Assembly (NCBI RefSeq): GCF_001426375.1
Contig: NZ_LMEO01000050.1
Span: 229,893 to 293,892 of the forward strand
Source: Paenibacillus sp. Root444D2
Lineage (GTDB): Bacteria > Bacillota > Bacilli > Paenibacillales > NBRC-103111
DNA length: 64,000 nucleotides
Direction of reading: 5' to 3'
Shown piece by piece: positions 17,671 through 26,348 of this stretch. The notes beneath the pieces are model-generated. The model was not told the origin of the DNA. It did not search any database and saw only the letters and a program-made list of their open reading frames with translations. Position numbers and translations under genes: made by a program. The number at the start of each line of letters is the position of its first letter. Positions within the stretch are counted from its first letter, which is position 1.

Positions 17671-19123
17671 CCGGAATTTGCCTCCTTTCTTGAACGATCG
17701 TTTGATGCGCCATGATTCCAATTCCTACAACCATCCATAGTAGAAAGCCTTTCAAACCCGTATAACCATTTTCAAACACGAGACAAACGATACTTCCTTG
17801 TAAAGCTGAGAGCCCCAGTTTCCCGTAGGCTGTTATTCCGCCTGGTTGTTTTTTTTGGGATAGTAGATATCGGGTGACAAGCCATAGGGCCCATAGAAAC
17901 AGTAAGCCTCCGAGAATACCAAAGGTAAGGAAAATGGCAACGAATCCATTATCGAAAATGCCATATTCACCAAGTGCTCCTCCGTTACTTAGCTTCGTAC
18001 CAACACCAATACTGCCAAGACCTAACCCTTGCGGTTTAGCAAACAACATCGGGAAAACGGTATGGAAGAAGTCCAATCTTTCATTGTAGGAATGATCGTC
18101 CTGAATGGCTGTCATTGTATCCAATCGGGCGATCAGCCCCTGTGCACCGGGCAGCTTTGGAATAATCAGATACATAGCTGCAATAACCGCTGTTAATTGA
18201 GCAATCAATTTCCATTTCTGTCTACCCGCTGATACAGCCGTATAAATGGCGATATCAATGAATAACATTACCCAAGCCGAACGGACTAATGTGATGAGAA
18301 GTCCCACCGTTACCAGAATAATACCGATCCAGCCGAGCGGTCCCCGCCACCTTTTTTCCAGAATCATCGGTGCAAGCGCAGTTCCCATATACATCCCTGC
18401 CGGTCCTGGGGAATTCAACGTAGAGAATACTCGGATCTCCAAGGGAAGCGGGTGACCAATTGAGGTCATCTCCACGTGGTTCATCCAGAATGCATCCCAG
18501 GGAGGTACCATCACATATTGGATAATGCCATAAACAGCAACCAAGATAGCGGTGTTAGAGAATGCGACAACTAAGCGATCCAGCGCTTTATTATCGAAAT
18601 GAGATAAGGCAGCATAAGGGATTAATAATAATGGAATCACATAGTTAGCCAAGTCATAGAAGGCTCCGCTTCCATTCTTAGCTGCTCCAATCAGACTTCC
18701 ATACAGCAGCACAATACCTACATAAATGAGCAGTTTGTATATTCGGGATTCCATCTGATGAAACTTGGCAAGGATTGGAATGATAAGAACCGCACTCGTT
18801 AATAGTGGCGCAATGCTCAATAAGGAGACAGAATGGTACGTACCTTCCATCCAATCCTGAATTCTCCGGATCTCCGGGCAAATGACCCAAACGAGCAGGA
18901 TATAAGGTATCAATCGACGCGAATCCAGCAAGGCCATCACAAAAGCAGGAAACAGCAGCATCGAAAGGATCGTGATTTGGATACTAAGTTCAGGACTCAG
19001 AGTCGCACTAGAATAACCAATGAGTAAAGAGACGAGCAAAGCCATTCCAACCAACAGGATTGTCATCCGGCTAGCCTGCGTCATGATAAAAGGGGGCTTA
19101 ATCAATTTGCTTATTTCATCCAC
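17612..19123 (-). CDS. Wzy/WaaL-like polysaccharide polymerase or ligase
   Basis: 503-residue integral membrane protein with about 12 hydrophobic segments and one large extracytoplasmic loop, the O-antigen ligase/polymerase layout. The NERLDFFHTVFPMLFAKPQG-LGLGSIG stretch is the conserved loop region (H and R/GxG). GTG start just after a GGGAGGGG run that overlaps the end of the TagA-like gene. It is the second Wzy-like gene in the operon; one may polymerise and the other ligate, or work on the polymer end. Confidence 0.82.
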   Translation of the reverse strand: MDEISKLIKPPFIMTQASRMTILLVGMALLVSLLIGYSSATLSPELSIQITILSMLLFPAFVMALLDSRRLIPYILLVWVICPEIRRIQDWMEGTYHSVSLLSIAPLLTSAVLIIPILAKFHQMESRIYKLLIYVGIVLLYGSLIGAAKNGSGAFYDLANYVIPLLLIPYAALSHFDNKALDRLVVAFSNTAILVAVYGIIQYVMVPPWDAFWMNHVEMTSIGHPLPLEIRVFSTLNSPGPAGMYMGTALAPMILEKRWRGPLGWIGIILVTVGLLITLVRSAWVMLFIDIAIYTAVSAGRQKWKLIAQLTAVIAAMYLIIPKLPGAQGLIARLDTMTAIQDDHSYNERLDFFHTVFPMLFAKPQGLGLGSIGVGTKLSNGGALGEYGIFDNGFVAIFLTFGILGGLLFLWALWLVTRYLLSQKKQPGGITAYGKLGLSALQGSIVCLVFENGYTGLKGFLLWMVVGIGIMAHQTIVQERRQIPDAATSQLENSPHKASIRLH

Positions 19124-19901
19124 TGTTGATTCCCGTCCCCTCCCGTTTCATCTTGAATTGCTTAATAATTTCCCGCCATAGCAGGACCACAAACATTGCA
19201 TCGTGAACCAAGTAACGCTTCCACAACCTTCTCGGTTCTTGGGCAAGACGCCAAAACCATTCGAATCCTGTTTTCTGCATAATGTTCGGAGCTCTCTTCA
19301 CCGTGCCCGAAATGAAATCGAACGTTGCGCCAACGCCAATAGAAATCGGGACTTTATATTGAAGGTAGTTCTGGTAAATCCACTTCTCCTGCTTTGGAGC
19401 GCCAACGCCGACAAACACAATGTCAGGCTGCGTATCAATTAGCATCTGAACAATTTGTTCATTCTCCTCTTTTTTCTTCTCGAATCCATAGGAGGGGGAA
19501 TAACAGCCAACGATATTCAGATTTGGAAATATGAGCTTCAGATTCTTTACCGCTTGCTCCGGAATACCGACTGCTGATCCTAAGAAGAAAAGCTTGTATT
19601 GCCTGCTTGCGAAAGCTTCTCCTAACTTTGTGAACAAATCAGATCCGGATACTTTCTGCTTAAGCGGTTTACGGAGCATCCGCGATGCCCATATGATCGG
19701 CATACCATCCGCAACAATGGCGCCTGCACCTGAATACACCTTCTGAAACTCAGCATCCTTTCTGAGCTTGATTAAATGATCGACATTACAGGTCAAAATG
19801 TAAGAATGATTTTTCTGACGTATGACCTCATCCATATAGGCAAGCAAGTCCAGAAAATCATAATTATCAAAATTAACATCGAACATAGTCACTCTACTCA
19901 T
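19116..19901 (-). CDS. WecG/TagA/CpsF family glycosyltransferase
   Basis: About 261 residues of the GT26 family, which transfer N-acetylmannosamine or related sugars onto lipid-linked intermediates. Signatures: ILTCNVDHLIKLRKD, VADGMPIIWASRM (the catalytic D-G-M-P), VSGSDLF and VFVGVGAPKQEKWI. The ATG at 19901 overlaps the TGA of the upstream polymerase gene (TGATGA-type coupling), so it is chosen over an upstream codon at 19967. Soluble, membrane-associated by its C-terminal basic helix (QFKMKREG). Confidence 0.9.
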   Translation of the reverse strand: MSRVTMFDVNFDNYDFLDLLAYMDEVIRQKNHSYILTCNVDHLIKLRKDAEFQKVYSGAGAIVADGMPIIWASRMLRKPLKQKVSGSDLFTKLGEAFASRQYKLFFLGSAVGIPEQAVKNLKLIFPNLNIVGCYSPSYGFEKKKEENEQIVQMLIDTQPDIVFVGVGAPKQEKWIYQNYLQYKVPISIGVGATFDFISGTVKRAPNIMQKTGFEWFWRLAQEPRRLWKRYLVHDAMFVVLLWREIIKQFKMKREGTGINSG

Positions 19902-21238
19902 CAGATCACTTCTTCTTTTTTCGAATTTGTCGTTGACAGAATATACAAGCAATTCAAATACCAGCAAAAAGGAATGATGAATTGAACAGTCGATAAGGTG
20001 TTATCCGACAAGGAATATAGAAAGAATGCCAGGATGAACGCCACGTAGTAAATCTTAATTCTCTGTGGGATTACTCGATAGATCATTCCAAATAAGACTA
20101 GTAAAGATAGAAACAACAGACTGCATCCGATATAACCAGCATCGTAATAAAAGCGGATATACTCGTTATGAGGAACCACAAAACCTTCGTATAAACTTCC
20201 GTCATTCGCAACGGTAACCGCACCTAGCCCTCTGCCTGTCAGGGGGGAATCTTTCACCCCTTTCAAGAAATAGCTCCAAGCTTCGGTTCTTCCTGACAAG
20301 TCAATACCCGTACCTGTCTGGCGTTCGAACGAACGCTTTGTCATATTGTCCCACTGTACATAGACAGCCCCGCCGATCAAGGCCAAGGAACAAAGCAGCG
20401 GGATAATTAAGATCAGCTTCCCTTTGATATACTGCTTAACCATATCGAAGAAATAGTAAGCAGCCATGGCCAGCATGGCGAGGATAGGCCCTCTAGTTCC
20501 CGTAGCGATCAGAATCGCAAAGTTAGCAGCCAATGTACAATAGTAAAACTTGGCTTGCAGCGGATTGCGTTTGGTCTCTATTAAGGCAACGGTAATGCCT
20601 AGAAAAGCTAGCATCGCCAAGTGGGGTGCGATATTCGCCCCTTGTACCCGAATCGCTCCCGTGAACTCCACATTGAGAAACGAATACAGATGAGCCAATT
20701 GAAGCATCACCCCAGTTCCAACACTTACCAATGGCAGCAGACAAATAATCCGGATGTGCCTTTGAGCTGTCCCTTTTTTCCATTTAATCATGAGAAAAAA
20801 GAAGGGAAGCGTCAGTCCGATAAATGCTTTCAAGGTGAGTGATAGCGTCAGCCTTGGATGCCAATCTGAGAAGAAGATGGTAAGGAATAACATGCTGGCG
20901 ATAGCTGCTATGGGATAGATGAACTTCCATCGAAGTCCGTTTTGCAGCATGCTGGGAACTAACAGAATCAAAATCCCAAGTTTATAAAGAGAAATAATCT
21001 CTAGCCCAGGCATATTCGCTTCGACAATGTAGTTAATCGATATGGCGGTTGAGAGCAGGACTAGATAACTCATTTTCTTCGGCTGGTAGATGGCATAAAC
21101 GAATGTGAAAAGCACACCTAGCCCCAAGATACTGAACATAGGCTGATAAGCAGCCGCTACGCCCACCATGACAGCAAGGAGTACGTAGATCGCACCATAA
21201 TACATTGGCTTTTTATGAATTGGAAGATCCGGCGTCAT
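19901..21238 (-). CDS. Wzy-like O-antigen polymerase family protein
   Basis: About 445 residues with roughly 11 membrane spans; the C-terminal loop RTEAWSYFLKGVKDSPLTG-RGLGAV and the HNEYIRFYYDAGYIG segment match the O-antigen ligase/polymerase family (Wzy_C). ATG at 21238 has GTGAGG 6 bases before it and follows the GT2 stop by 8 bases. Likely the repeat-unit polymerase; its partner in the operon at 17.6-19.1 kb has a similar layout. Confidence 0.82.
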   Translation of the reverse strand: MTPDLPIHKKPMYYGAIYVLLAVMVGVAAAYQPMFSILGLGVLFTFVYAIYQPKKMSYLVLLSTAISINYIVEANMPGLEIISLYKLGILILLVPSMLQNGLRWKFIYPIAAIASMLFLTIFFSDWHPRLTLSLTLKAFIGLTLPFFFLMIKWKKGTAQRHIRIICLLPLVSVGTGVMLQLAHLYSFLNVEFTGAIRVQGANIAPHLAMLAFLGITVALIETKRNPLQAKFYYCTLAANFAILIATGTRGPILAMLAMAAYYFFDMVKQYIKGKLILIIPLLCSLALIGGAVYVQWDNMTKRSFERQTGTGIDLSGRTEAWSYFLKGVKDSPLTGRGLGAVTVANDGSLYEGFVVPHNEYIRFYYDAGYIGCSLLFLSLLVLFGMIYRVIPQRIKIYYVAFILAFFLYSLSDNTLSTVQFIIPFCWYLNCLYILSTTNSKKEEVI

Positions 21239-21246
21239 CAGTATCC

Positions 21247-22179
21247 TCACCCTATTAAGCGCATTTTTCCACGTCTACTGAGCGTGTCTAGCGTGCCTCT
21301 TATGCTTTGCATTCGGCATGTAATCAACAGCTTTCTTCCTTCGGTTCGCGCGAACAAGGCATCTACGGCAATGTAGAGCACCTTGCTGGCAACCTTACCG
21401 AGAAGAACAAGCTTGCTGATACGACTCTTATGCATCGAGCCATTCGTAACACCTTGATAATAATAGCGCTGCTTGATCCAATCCTTCGTCAACCGGCTAT
21501 CCGGGATGAAGTGATCAACCACCATGGAAGGCTGATAAAGAATAGCCTTCCCTTCTTTCTTCATCTGATCAAATATCCAGGATTCCTCTCCAGACAATAG
21601 CAGTGTCCCCTTCCTACCTAGGTCGGTTGGGAACAAGTATTTATCATGAAAGGATTTGCGAATCGCCATATTCGCGCCAAATGGATGTCTGTTCATCGGA
21701 TACTCATCCACAGTTGCACCCATATCTACAATCGTATAGGGCAGTTCTAGCGCCTCGATCAACCATTTCGGCCGTTCACTTTCGAAACGAGGTCGAATCA
21801 CACCTCCCATTGCATACACATCTTGCCGAGTATCCAAGGTGTCTATGATGGTGCGTATCCATTCCATGCAAGGAACTGCATCATCATCGAGAAAGGCGAC
21901 AATATCACCCTTAGCTTCTTGAATACCTCTATTTCGCGCAGCCGAAAGCCCTTGGGTTTGTTCAAATAGATAATGAACGTCCGTGATCCCTGCTTGACGC
22001 TGAATAAACGAGTGTGAGATCTCACGCGTATGATCTGTGGAATTGTTATCTACGATGAGAATCTCAGCTTTGTCTATAGCTTTTAAAGCAGGTAATGAGT
22101 TCAAGGTGATTTGAAGCAAATCCGCACGATTATAGGTACAGATGACAATAGATACCCTTGGTTTTGGCTGAATAAGCAC
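21247..22179 (-). CDS. Glycosyltransferase family 2
   Basis: 310-residue GT-A transferase. VSIVICTYNRADLLQITLNS opens the domain; ILIVDNNSTDHT binds nucleotide; the metal-binding triad is AFLDDDAVPC; an ED-like SGEESWIFDQMKK supplies the catalytic acidic residues. GTG start after GAAAGGAG. C-terminal part is basic and probably lies on the membrane. Adds one sugar to the lipid-linked unit; donor unknown. Confidence 0.9.
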   Translation of the reverse strand: MLIQPKPRVSIVICTYNRADLLQITLNSLPALKAIDKAEILIVDNNSTDHTREISHSFIQRQAGITDVHYLFEQTQGLSAARNRGIQEAKGDIVAFLDDDAVPCMEWIRTIIDTLDTRQDVYAMGGVIRPRFESERPKWLIEALELPYTIVDMGATVDEYPMNRHPFGANMAIRKSFHDKYLFPTDLGRKGTLLLSGEESWIFDQMKKEGKAILYQPSMVVDHFIPDSRLTKDWIKQRYYYQGVTNGSMHKSRISKLVLLGKVASKVLYIAVDALFARTEGRKLLITCRMQSIRGTLDTLSRRGKMRLIG

Positions 22180-22208
22180 GATGGTGTAACTCCTTTCCCT
22201 TCTGTTCT

Positions 22209-22925
22209 CTAAAACGCGTCTTTGGAGCCAAGAAGGACCGAAACTGTTTTCAAGATAATTTTCAAATCATAGAAAATGCTTCGTTCTCTGATATAAGTCA
22301 AATCGAGTTCAACCATTTGCTCGAAGCTTAAATTACTTCGCCCGCTTACTTGCCATAGCCCCGTGCAACCAGGAGTAACGGCTAAGCGCTTCTTCTCGTA
22401 TGGTGTATACTCACTAACTTCACTAGGCAAAGCTGGTCTTGGTCCGACCAAGCTCATATCACCTACAAGTACGTTCCATAATTGTGGTAACTCATCTATA
22501 CTTGTTTTGCGCAGTAATCGCCCGACGCGTGTAACGCGAGGATCATTCTTCATTTTAAACATCGCGCCTTCAACTTCATTCTGACTCATCAACTGCTGCT
22601 TCAACTCTTCCGCATTGGACACCATCGAGCGAAACTTATACATAGGAAAAAGTATTTCGTCTTTACCGACTCGATTTTGTTTGAAGAAAACAGAGCCTTT
22701 AGGATCTTCCACCTTAATCCAGATAGCAATGATGATAAATAACGGTGTCAGGAAGAGAAGGCCCATGATGGATAGCATAATATCGAGCATCCGTTTTACA
22801 AATAAATAGGAAGCAGCGCTTTTCCCTTCTTGCGGTCTAGGGGTAGCAGCCGTGTAGTAGCTCTTCTGGGGAATTTTCTGAGGTCCCAGGTACTCATAAT
22901 CCTCCTGCAGTTCGCGCAAGCTCAT
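22209..22925 (-). CDS. Priming sugar-1-phosphate transferase
   Basis: About 238 residues, the short WcaJ-C/EpsL-like form with one membrane-entering helix (MLDIMLSIMGLLFLTPLFII). It moves a sugar phosphate to undecaprenyl phosphate and so starts the repeat unit. Conserved blocks are present: KGSVFFKQNRVGKDE, MYKFRSM, RKTSIDELPQLWNVL, GDMSLVGPRPA and TPGCTGLWQVSGR (the D-E pair of SIDELPQ is catalytic). The ATG at 22925 follows GGAGGTGG by 5 bases and overlaps the end of galU by 32 bases. Confidence 0.92.
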   Translation of the reverse strand: MSLRELQEDYEYLGPQKIPQKSYYTAATPRPQEGKSAASYLFVKRMLDIMLSIMGLLFLTPLFIIIAIWIKVEDPKGSVFFKQNRVGKDEILFPMYKFRSMVSNAEELKQQLMSQNEVEGAMFKMKNDPRVTRVGRLLRKTSIDELPQLWNVLVGDMSLVGPRPALPSEVSEYTPYEKKRLAVTPGCTGLWQVSGRSNLSFEQMVELDLTYIRERSIFYDLKIILKTVSVLLGSKDAF

Positions 22926-23832
22926 GGTCTCCACCTCCCAGATGCTCTAGAATTGGTGCATATTGCTCCTTGATTAGGATGGCAGCCATCGCCTCAAGAA
23001 CATCTAGCCGAAGATCTTTACTCTCCAAGGCGAACGCCATTGTCGTGAGAATGTAACCGAGACGTTCACCCACATCATAACGGATACCGTCAAAATGATA
23101 CGCTAGCACTCGTTCTATTTGATTAAGCTTCTGAATCGCATCTGTCAGTTGAATTTCACCGCCAGCGCCTTTCTCCTGAAGCTCCAAAAATTCAAAAATT
23201 TTAGGGGAGAACACATATCTACCCATAATGGCAAGATTGGAAGGGGCTGTGCCTAATTTTGGTTTTTCAACCAAGTCTTTCACTTGATAAAGGCGGTTAT
23301 TTTGCTCACCTGGATCAATGACGCCGTAACGATTGGTAAGCTCTGGCGGTACGGTTTGTACTCCGATAACTGAATTTTCTGATAATTCATATTGTTGAAT
23401 GAGCTGTTTTAGGCAGGGAACCTTCCCTGTGACAATATCATCGCCTAGCAGCACTGCGAATGGTTCATTCCCGATGAACCTTCTTGCACACCAGACCGCA
23501 TGTCCAAGACCTTTGGGTTCCTTTTGACGAATGTAATGAATCTCTACCTTGGATGAACGCTGTACTTCCTTGAGAAGCTCCAGCTTCCCTGTTTCCAACA
23601 GCTTGTTTTCTAACTCGAAAGCATTATCGAAGTGATCTTCGATTGCCCTCTTCCCTTTGCCGGTAACAATAATGATATCTTCGATTCCGGATTCGATGGC
23701 TTCTTCCACGATGTATTGAATAGTCGGCTTGTTGATGATCGGGAGCATCTCTTTGGGCATCGCTTTCGTAGCAGGCAGGAATCTCGTTCCTAATCCTGCG
23801 GCCGGAATAATTGCTTTCTTCACCTTTTTCAT
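22894..23832 (-). CDS. galU: UTP--glucose-1-phosphate uridylyltransferase
   Basis: Makes UDP-glucose. Signature KAIIPAAGLGTRFLPATKAMPKEMLPI sits at the start (shown in two halves in the family profile), with the sugar site LVEKPKLGTAPSNLAIMGRY (about 190-210). Full length at about 312. The second ATG (23832) is taken because the first sits directly on AGGAGG. It supplies the substrate for ugd at the other end of the operon. Confidence 0.94.
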   Translation of the reverse strand: MKKVKKAIIPAAGLGTRFLPATKAMPKEMLPIINKPTIQYIVEEAIESGIEDIIIVTGKGKRAIEDHFDNAFELENKLLETGKLELLKEVQRSSKVEIHYIRQKEPKGLGHAVWCARRFIGNEPFAVLLGDDIVTGKVPCLKQLIQQYELSENSVIGVQTVPPELTNRYGVIDPGEQNNRLYQVKDLVEKPKLGTAPSNLAIMGRYVFSPKIFEFLELQEKGAGGEIQLTDAIQKLNQIERVLAYHFDGIRYDVGERLGYILTTMAFALESKDLRLDVLEAMAAILIKEQYAPILEHLGGGDHELARTAGGL

Positions 23833-23925
23833 CTCTCTCATCCTCCTCAGAGTTTTGCTTTAGCAAAACTGGCTTCGTAAGCATCCGCTATCGATTATGG
23901 AAAGTCTATCCGCTAATGGTTTCAA

Positions 23926-24561
23926 TTATTGGTTGAAAACAATGCCAAGCATTCTGGCTCCAGACTGCTCTAACTGTGTTCTCGCTTGCTTCGCCCATTC
24001 TCGCTTCGTCTTGCCATTTTTGGCAACTAGCATCACGCCGTCACTATACTCAGTGAGTAAACAAGCATCTGTATAGTCAAGTGTTGATGGCGAATCGATG
24101 AGAATGACTTCATACCGCTGCTTGAGCTCGTTCATCAAGGCATCCATTTGGGCGGAGCCTAACAGCTCGGATGGATTCAGCGGTTGACCACCGCTGGCGA
24201 TGAGATCAAGCCCGACAATTCCTGTCGGTGTAATGACTTCTTGGGCGGTTAGCCCCTTATTTAAAAAGTGAATCAGGCCTTTCGAATTCTTAGCACCAAA
24301 CATCTCATGCAGGGCTGGTTGCCGTAAATTACAATCAAGGACCACGACAGACTTACCTTCCTGTGCATAGGTGATAGCCAAATTAGCAAGGGTCGTCGTT
24401 TTGCCTTCTTGCGCCTTAGGAGATGCAACCATGAGCACCATTCCTTGACCTGCTGGTACAACCTTTTTATAGCGTACCGCTGTACGCAAGGAACGATATG
24501 CTTCGGAGACCGGCGAAATCGGATCCAATTCAGCCACAAGAACATTACTTAGCTGTGACAT
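23926..24561 (-). CDS. CpsD/CapB-like BY-kinase (atypical)
   Basis: 211 residues. Bacterial tyrosine kinases of this kind phosphorylate their own tail and control Wzz-dependent chain length. Walker A is SPKAQEGKTTTLANLA, Walker A' VVVLDCNLRQPALH and Walker B VILIDSPS. Two odd points: the second Asp of the A' DxD is Asn (LDCNLR), and the chain ends at LGIVFNQ without the usual tyrosine-rich tail. It overlaps the Wzz-like gene by 17 bases. It may work as a nucleotide-binding switch rather than an autokinase, or be activated in another way. Confidence 0.85.
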   Translation of the reverse strand: MSQLSNVLVAELDPISPVSEAYRSLRTAVRYKKVVPAGQGMVLMVASPKAQEGKTTTLANLAITYAQEGKSVVVLDCNLRQPALHEMFGAKNSKGLIHFLNKGLTAQEVITPTGIVGLDLIASGGQPLNPSELLGSAQMDALMNELKQRYEVILIDSPSTLDYTDACLLTEYSDGVMLVAKNGKTKREWAKQARTQLEQSGARMLGIVFNQ

Positions 24562-25288
24562 ATGCCTTTTCCCCTACCTCTCTGCTTCTTGCACGCGATG
24601 GTTTAGCTGCTTTACCCTTTTTAATCGTTCCGATGGAAGAGAGTACTGGTAAACCAACGATATGCTCAGCTTCTTTTTCAGAACGAATCGTGTCATTGAT
24701 ATTTTCAAAGAAGAAGAAAACACCAATGGCTGCCATCGCCGATAAAATGAAGCTCAAAGCAAGATTGATGATTACGCTGGAATTGACTGGCAATGGCTTC
24801 ACAGCAGCATCAGAATTAGAAAGAATCTTGACATTATTCATATTCATCAAGCTTGGCACTTCACTAATGAACGTATCAGCAAGTGTCTTGGTAATCACAA
24901 CTGCTTTTTCATAGCTAGGATCCTCAAGCTCAATTTTGATAATTTGTGTTTTATCCGTGGAGCTCACTTTCAGATTCTTAAGCAGCTCTTTCTGTGTCAT
25001 TCCGAATTCGGGGTGACTCTGCAGCATCAATTGAATGATATGATCTGACTTCATGATTTCCTTGTAGCTCTCAATTAAATTCAAGTTCATCGACACATCG
25101 CTAAGATCTATCGCTTCTTCACTCTTGAACGTGCTGCTAACCAGCACTTGTGTGTTCGCCTTGTAAACAGGCTCAACGAATGTCTTACTGACATAGAACG
25201 TTGTCAGACACGAAAGAAGAACGAAAAGTGCAATCATCCACAGCTTTTTGCGAATGAGTACAAAGTAATCCAAGATCGATTTCTCCAT
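24545..25288 (-). CDS. Wzz/CapA-type chain-length determinant
   Basis: 247 residues: membrane helix near the N-terminus (MIALFVLLSCLTTFYVS, about 17-33), an extracytoplasmic coil (about 35-170) and a second helix (IINLALSFILSAMAAIGVFFFF, about 172-193), then a short basic cytoplasmic tail. This is the Gram-positive activator half that pairs with a separate BY-kinase, here the next gene. A proline (KPLPVNSS) precedes helix 2 as in the family. GGGAGGG lies a few bases before the ATG. First gene of the exopolysaccharide operon. Confidence 0.9.
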   Translation of the reverse strand: MEKSILDYFVLIRKKLWMIALFVLLSCLTTFYVSKTFVEPVYKANTQVLVSSTFKSEEAIDLSDVSMNLNLIESYKEIMKSDHIIQLMLQSHPEFGMTQKELLKNLKVSSTDKTQIIKIELEDPSYEKAVVITKTLADTFISEVPSLMNMNNVKILSNSDAAVKPLPVNSSVIINLALSFILSAMAAIGVFFFFENINDTIRSEKEAEHIVGLPVLSSIGTIKKGKAAKPSRARSREVGEKAYVTAK

Positions 25289-25680
25289 GGTACCCTCCCG
25301 AAAAAAAATAGTTTGAAACTCGATGAATTCAGTATTGCTTTTCTAAAAAAATTGAGCTATGATATTTGCAATGAAAGCGTTTTATTTGCCTGAACCCCCA
25401 CTATCGAACCGACATTCAATCACTCCTTTAGCCAGAGCATTCAACAATCTCTTTTCGACAGAGTTAGCTAGTTAGTAGCTTAGGTGAAGCACTCTACGAT
25501 CAAAAGGAATGAAGAATGCCGCTTTTTGTCAGTTAGTTGGTTATACACAAATACTATATGAATTCCCAGAATTATGATATTACCCGATATTATAATTTTT
25601 AGGGTCTATTTTGTGTATCTACCAATGGCTATATGTAATAAAGCGATGGTATACTTTCGGACCATGAATGCTTAAATGGC
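25289..25680. promoter_or_regulatory. Regulatory gap upstream of the exopolysaccharide operon
   Basis: 392 bases with no gene. It holds a catabolite-response-like site (25372-25385, TGAAAGCGTTTTAT, 12 of 14 positions of the cre consensus), and a 9-bp inverted repeat of TTTGTGTAT type whose arms (25543-25551 and 25610-25618) lie 58 bases apart. A TATAAT on the minus strand is at about 25589-25594. I see no clear -35 for the operon. The neighbouring NarL/DegU-type regulator may act here. Confidence 0.45.
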
Positions 25681-26301
25681 TTACTGAAAACTGCTGACTA
25701 GTCCTTTGGATTGCGCTAACAAAGCCGCTTGCGTACGATCGTTGACACATAGCTTGTTTAGAATTTGGCTAACATGCTTCTTGACAGTGAACTCGGTAAC
25801 CATCAGTTTCTTGGCCATTCCTTGATTGGATAAACCCTCTCCAAGACCAATTAACACTTCCCGCTCCTTCGGCGTAAGCTTACTGAAGCTGTCTTCTTCC
25901 TCTTTCTTGAACAACATTTCCATCAAGCCTGGATCGTAATACTTTTTACCTTTGAAAATCAATTTAATGGCAAGCAGCAATTCTTCTGGCAGCGCTTCTT
26001 TGAGTACATAACCATCCGCTCCCACAGCCTCTGCCCTTCTTACATCCTGCTCCATAGTCGATGAAGTCAGAATGATACTTCGGCATGGCGAATCTTTAAT
26101 CATCTCAACCACTTCGAGTCCAGAACGATTCCCCAGCTTAAGATCCACGATAGCCAGATCCGGTTTCGTTTCCTTGATTAACTGGAGTGCGTGCTCCACC
26201 GTTTCCGATTCGCCAGAAATTTCGATGTTAGCTTCAAGCTTTAGCACAGCTGACAATCCTTTTCGCACCAACGGATGATCATCTACGATAACAACTTTCA
26301 A
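25681..26301 (-). CDS. NarL/DegU-family response regulator
   Basis: 206 residues: receiver domain with phospho-acceptor Asp in LAIVDLKLG (about 53-61), Lys in GYVLKEA, then a GerE/LuxR helix-turn-helix (KLTPKEREVLIGLGEGLSNQGMA and VKKHVSQILNKL). TTG start (GGTGG upstream). It sits between its kinase and the exopolysaccharide operon, so it is a good candidate to control the operon; that is inferred from position only. Confidence 0.93.
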   Translation of the reverse strand: MKVVIVDDHPLVRKGLSAVLKLEANIEISGESETVEHALQLIKETKPDLAIVDLKLGNRSGLEVVEMIKDSPCRSIILTSSTMEQDVRRAEAVGADGYVLKEALPEELLLAIKLIFKGKKYYDPGLMEMLFKKEEEDSFSKLTPKEREVLIGLGEGLSNQGMAKKLMVTEFTVKKHVSQILNKLCVNDRTQAALLAQSKGLVSSFQ

Positions 26302-26348
26302 AGTACCACCAGCTTTCGTTAGAATGGGAATAGCCTCATAACCTTGTT

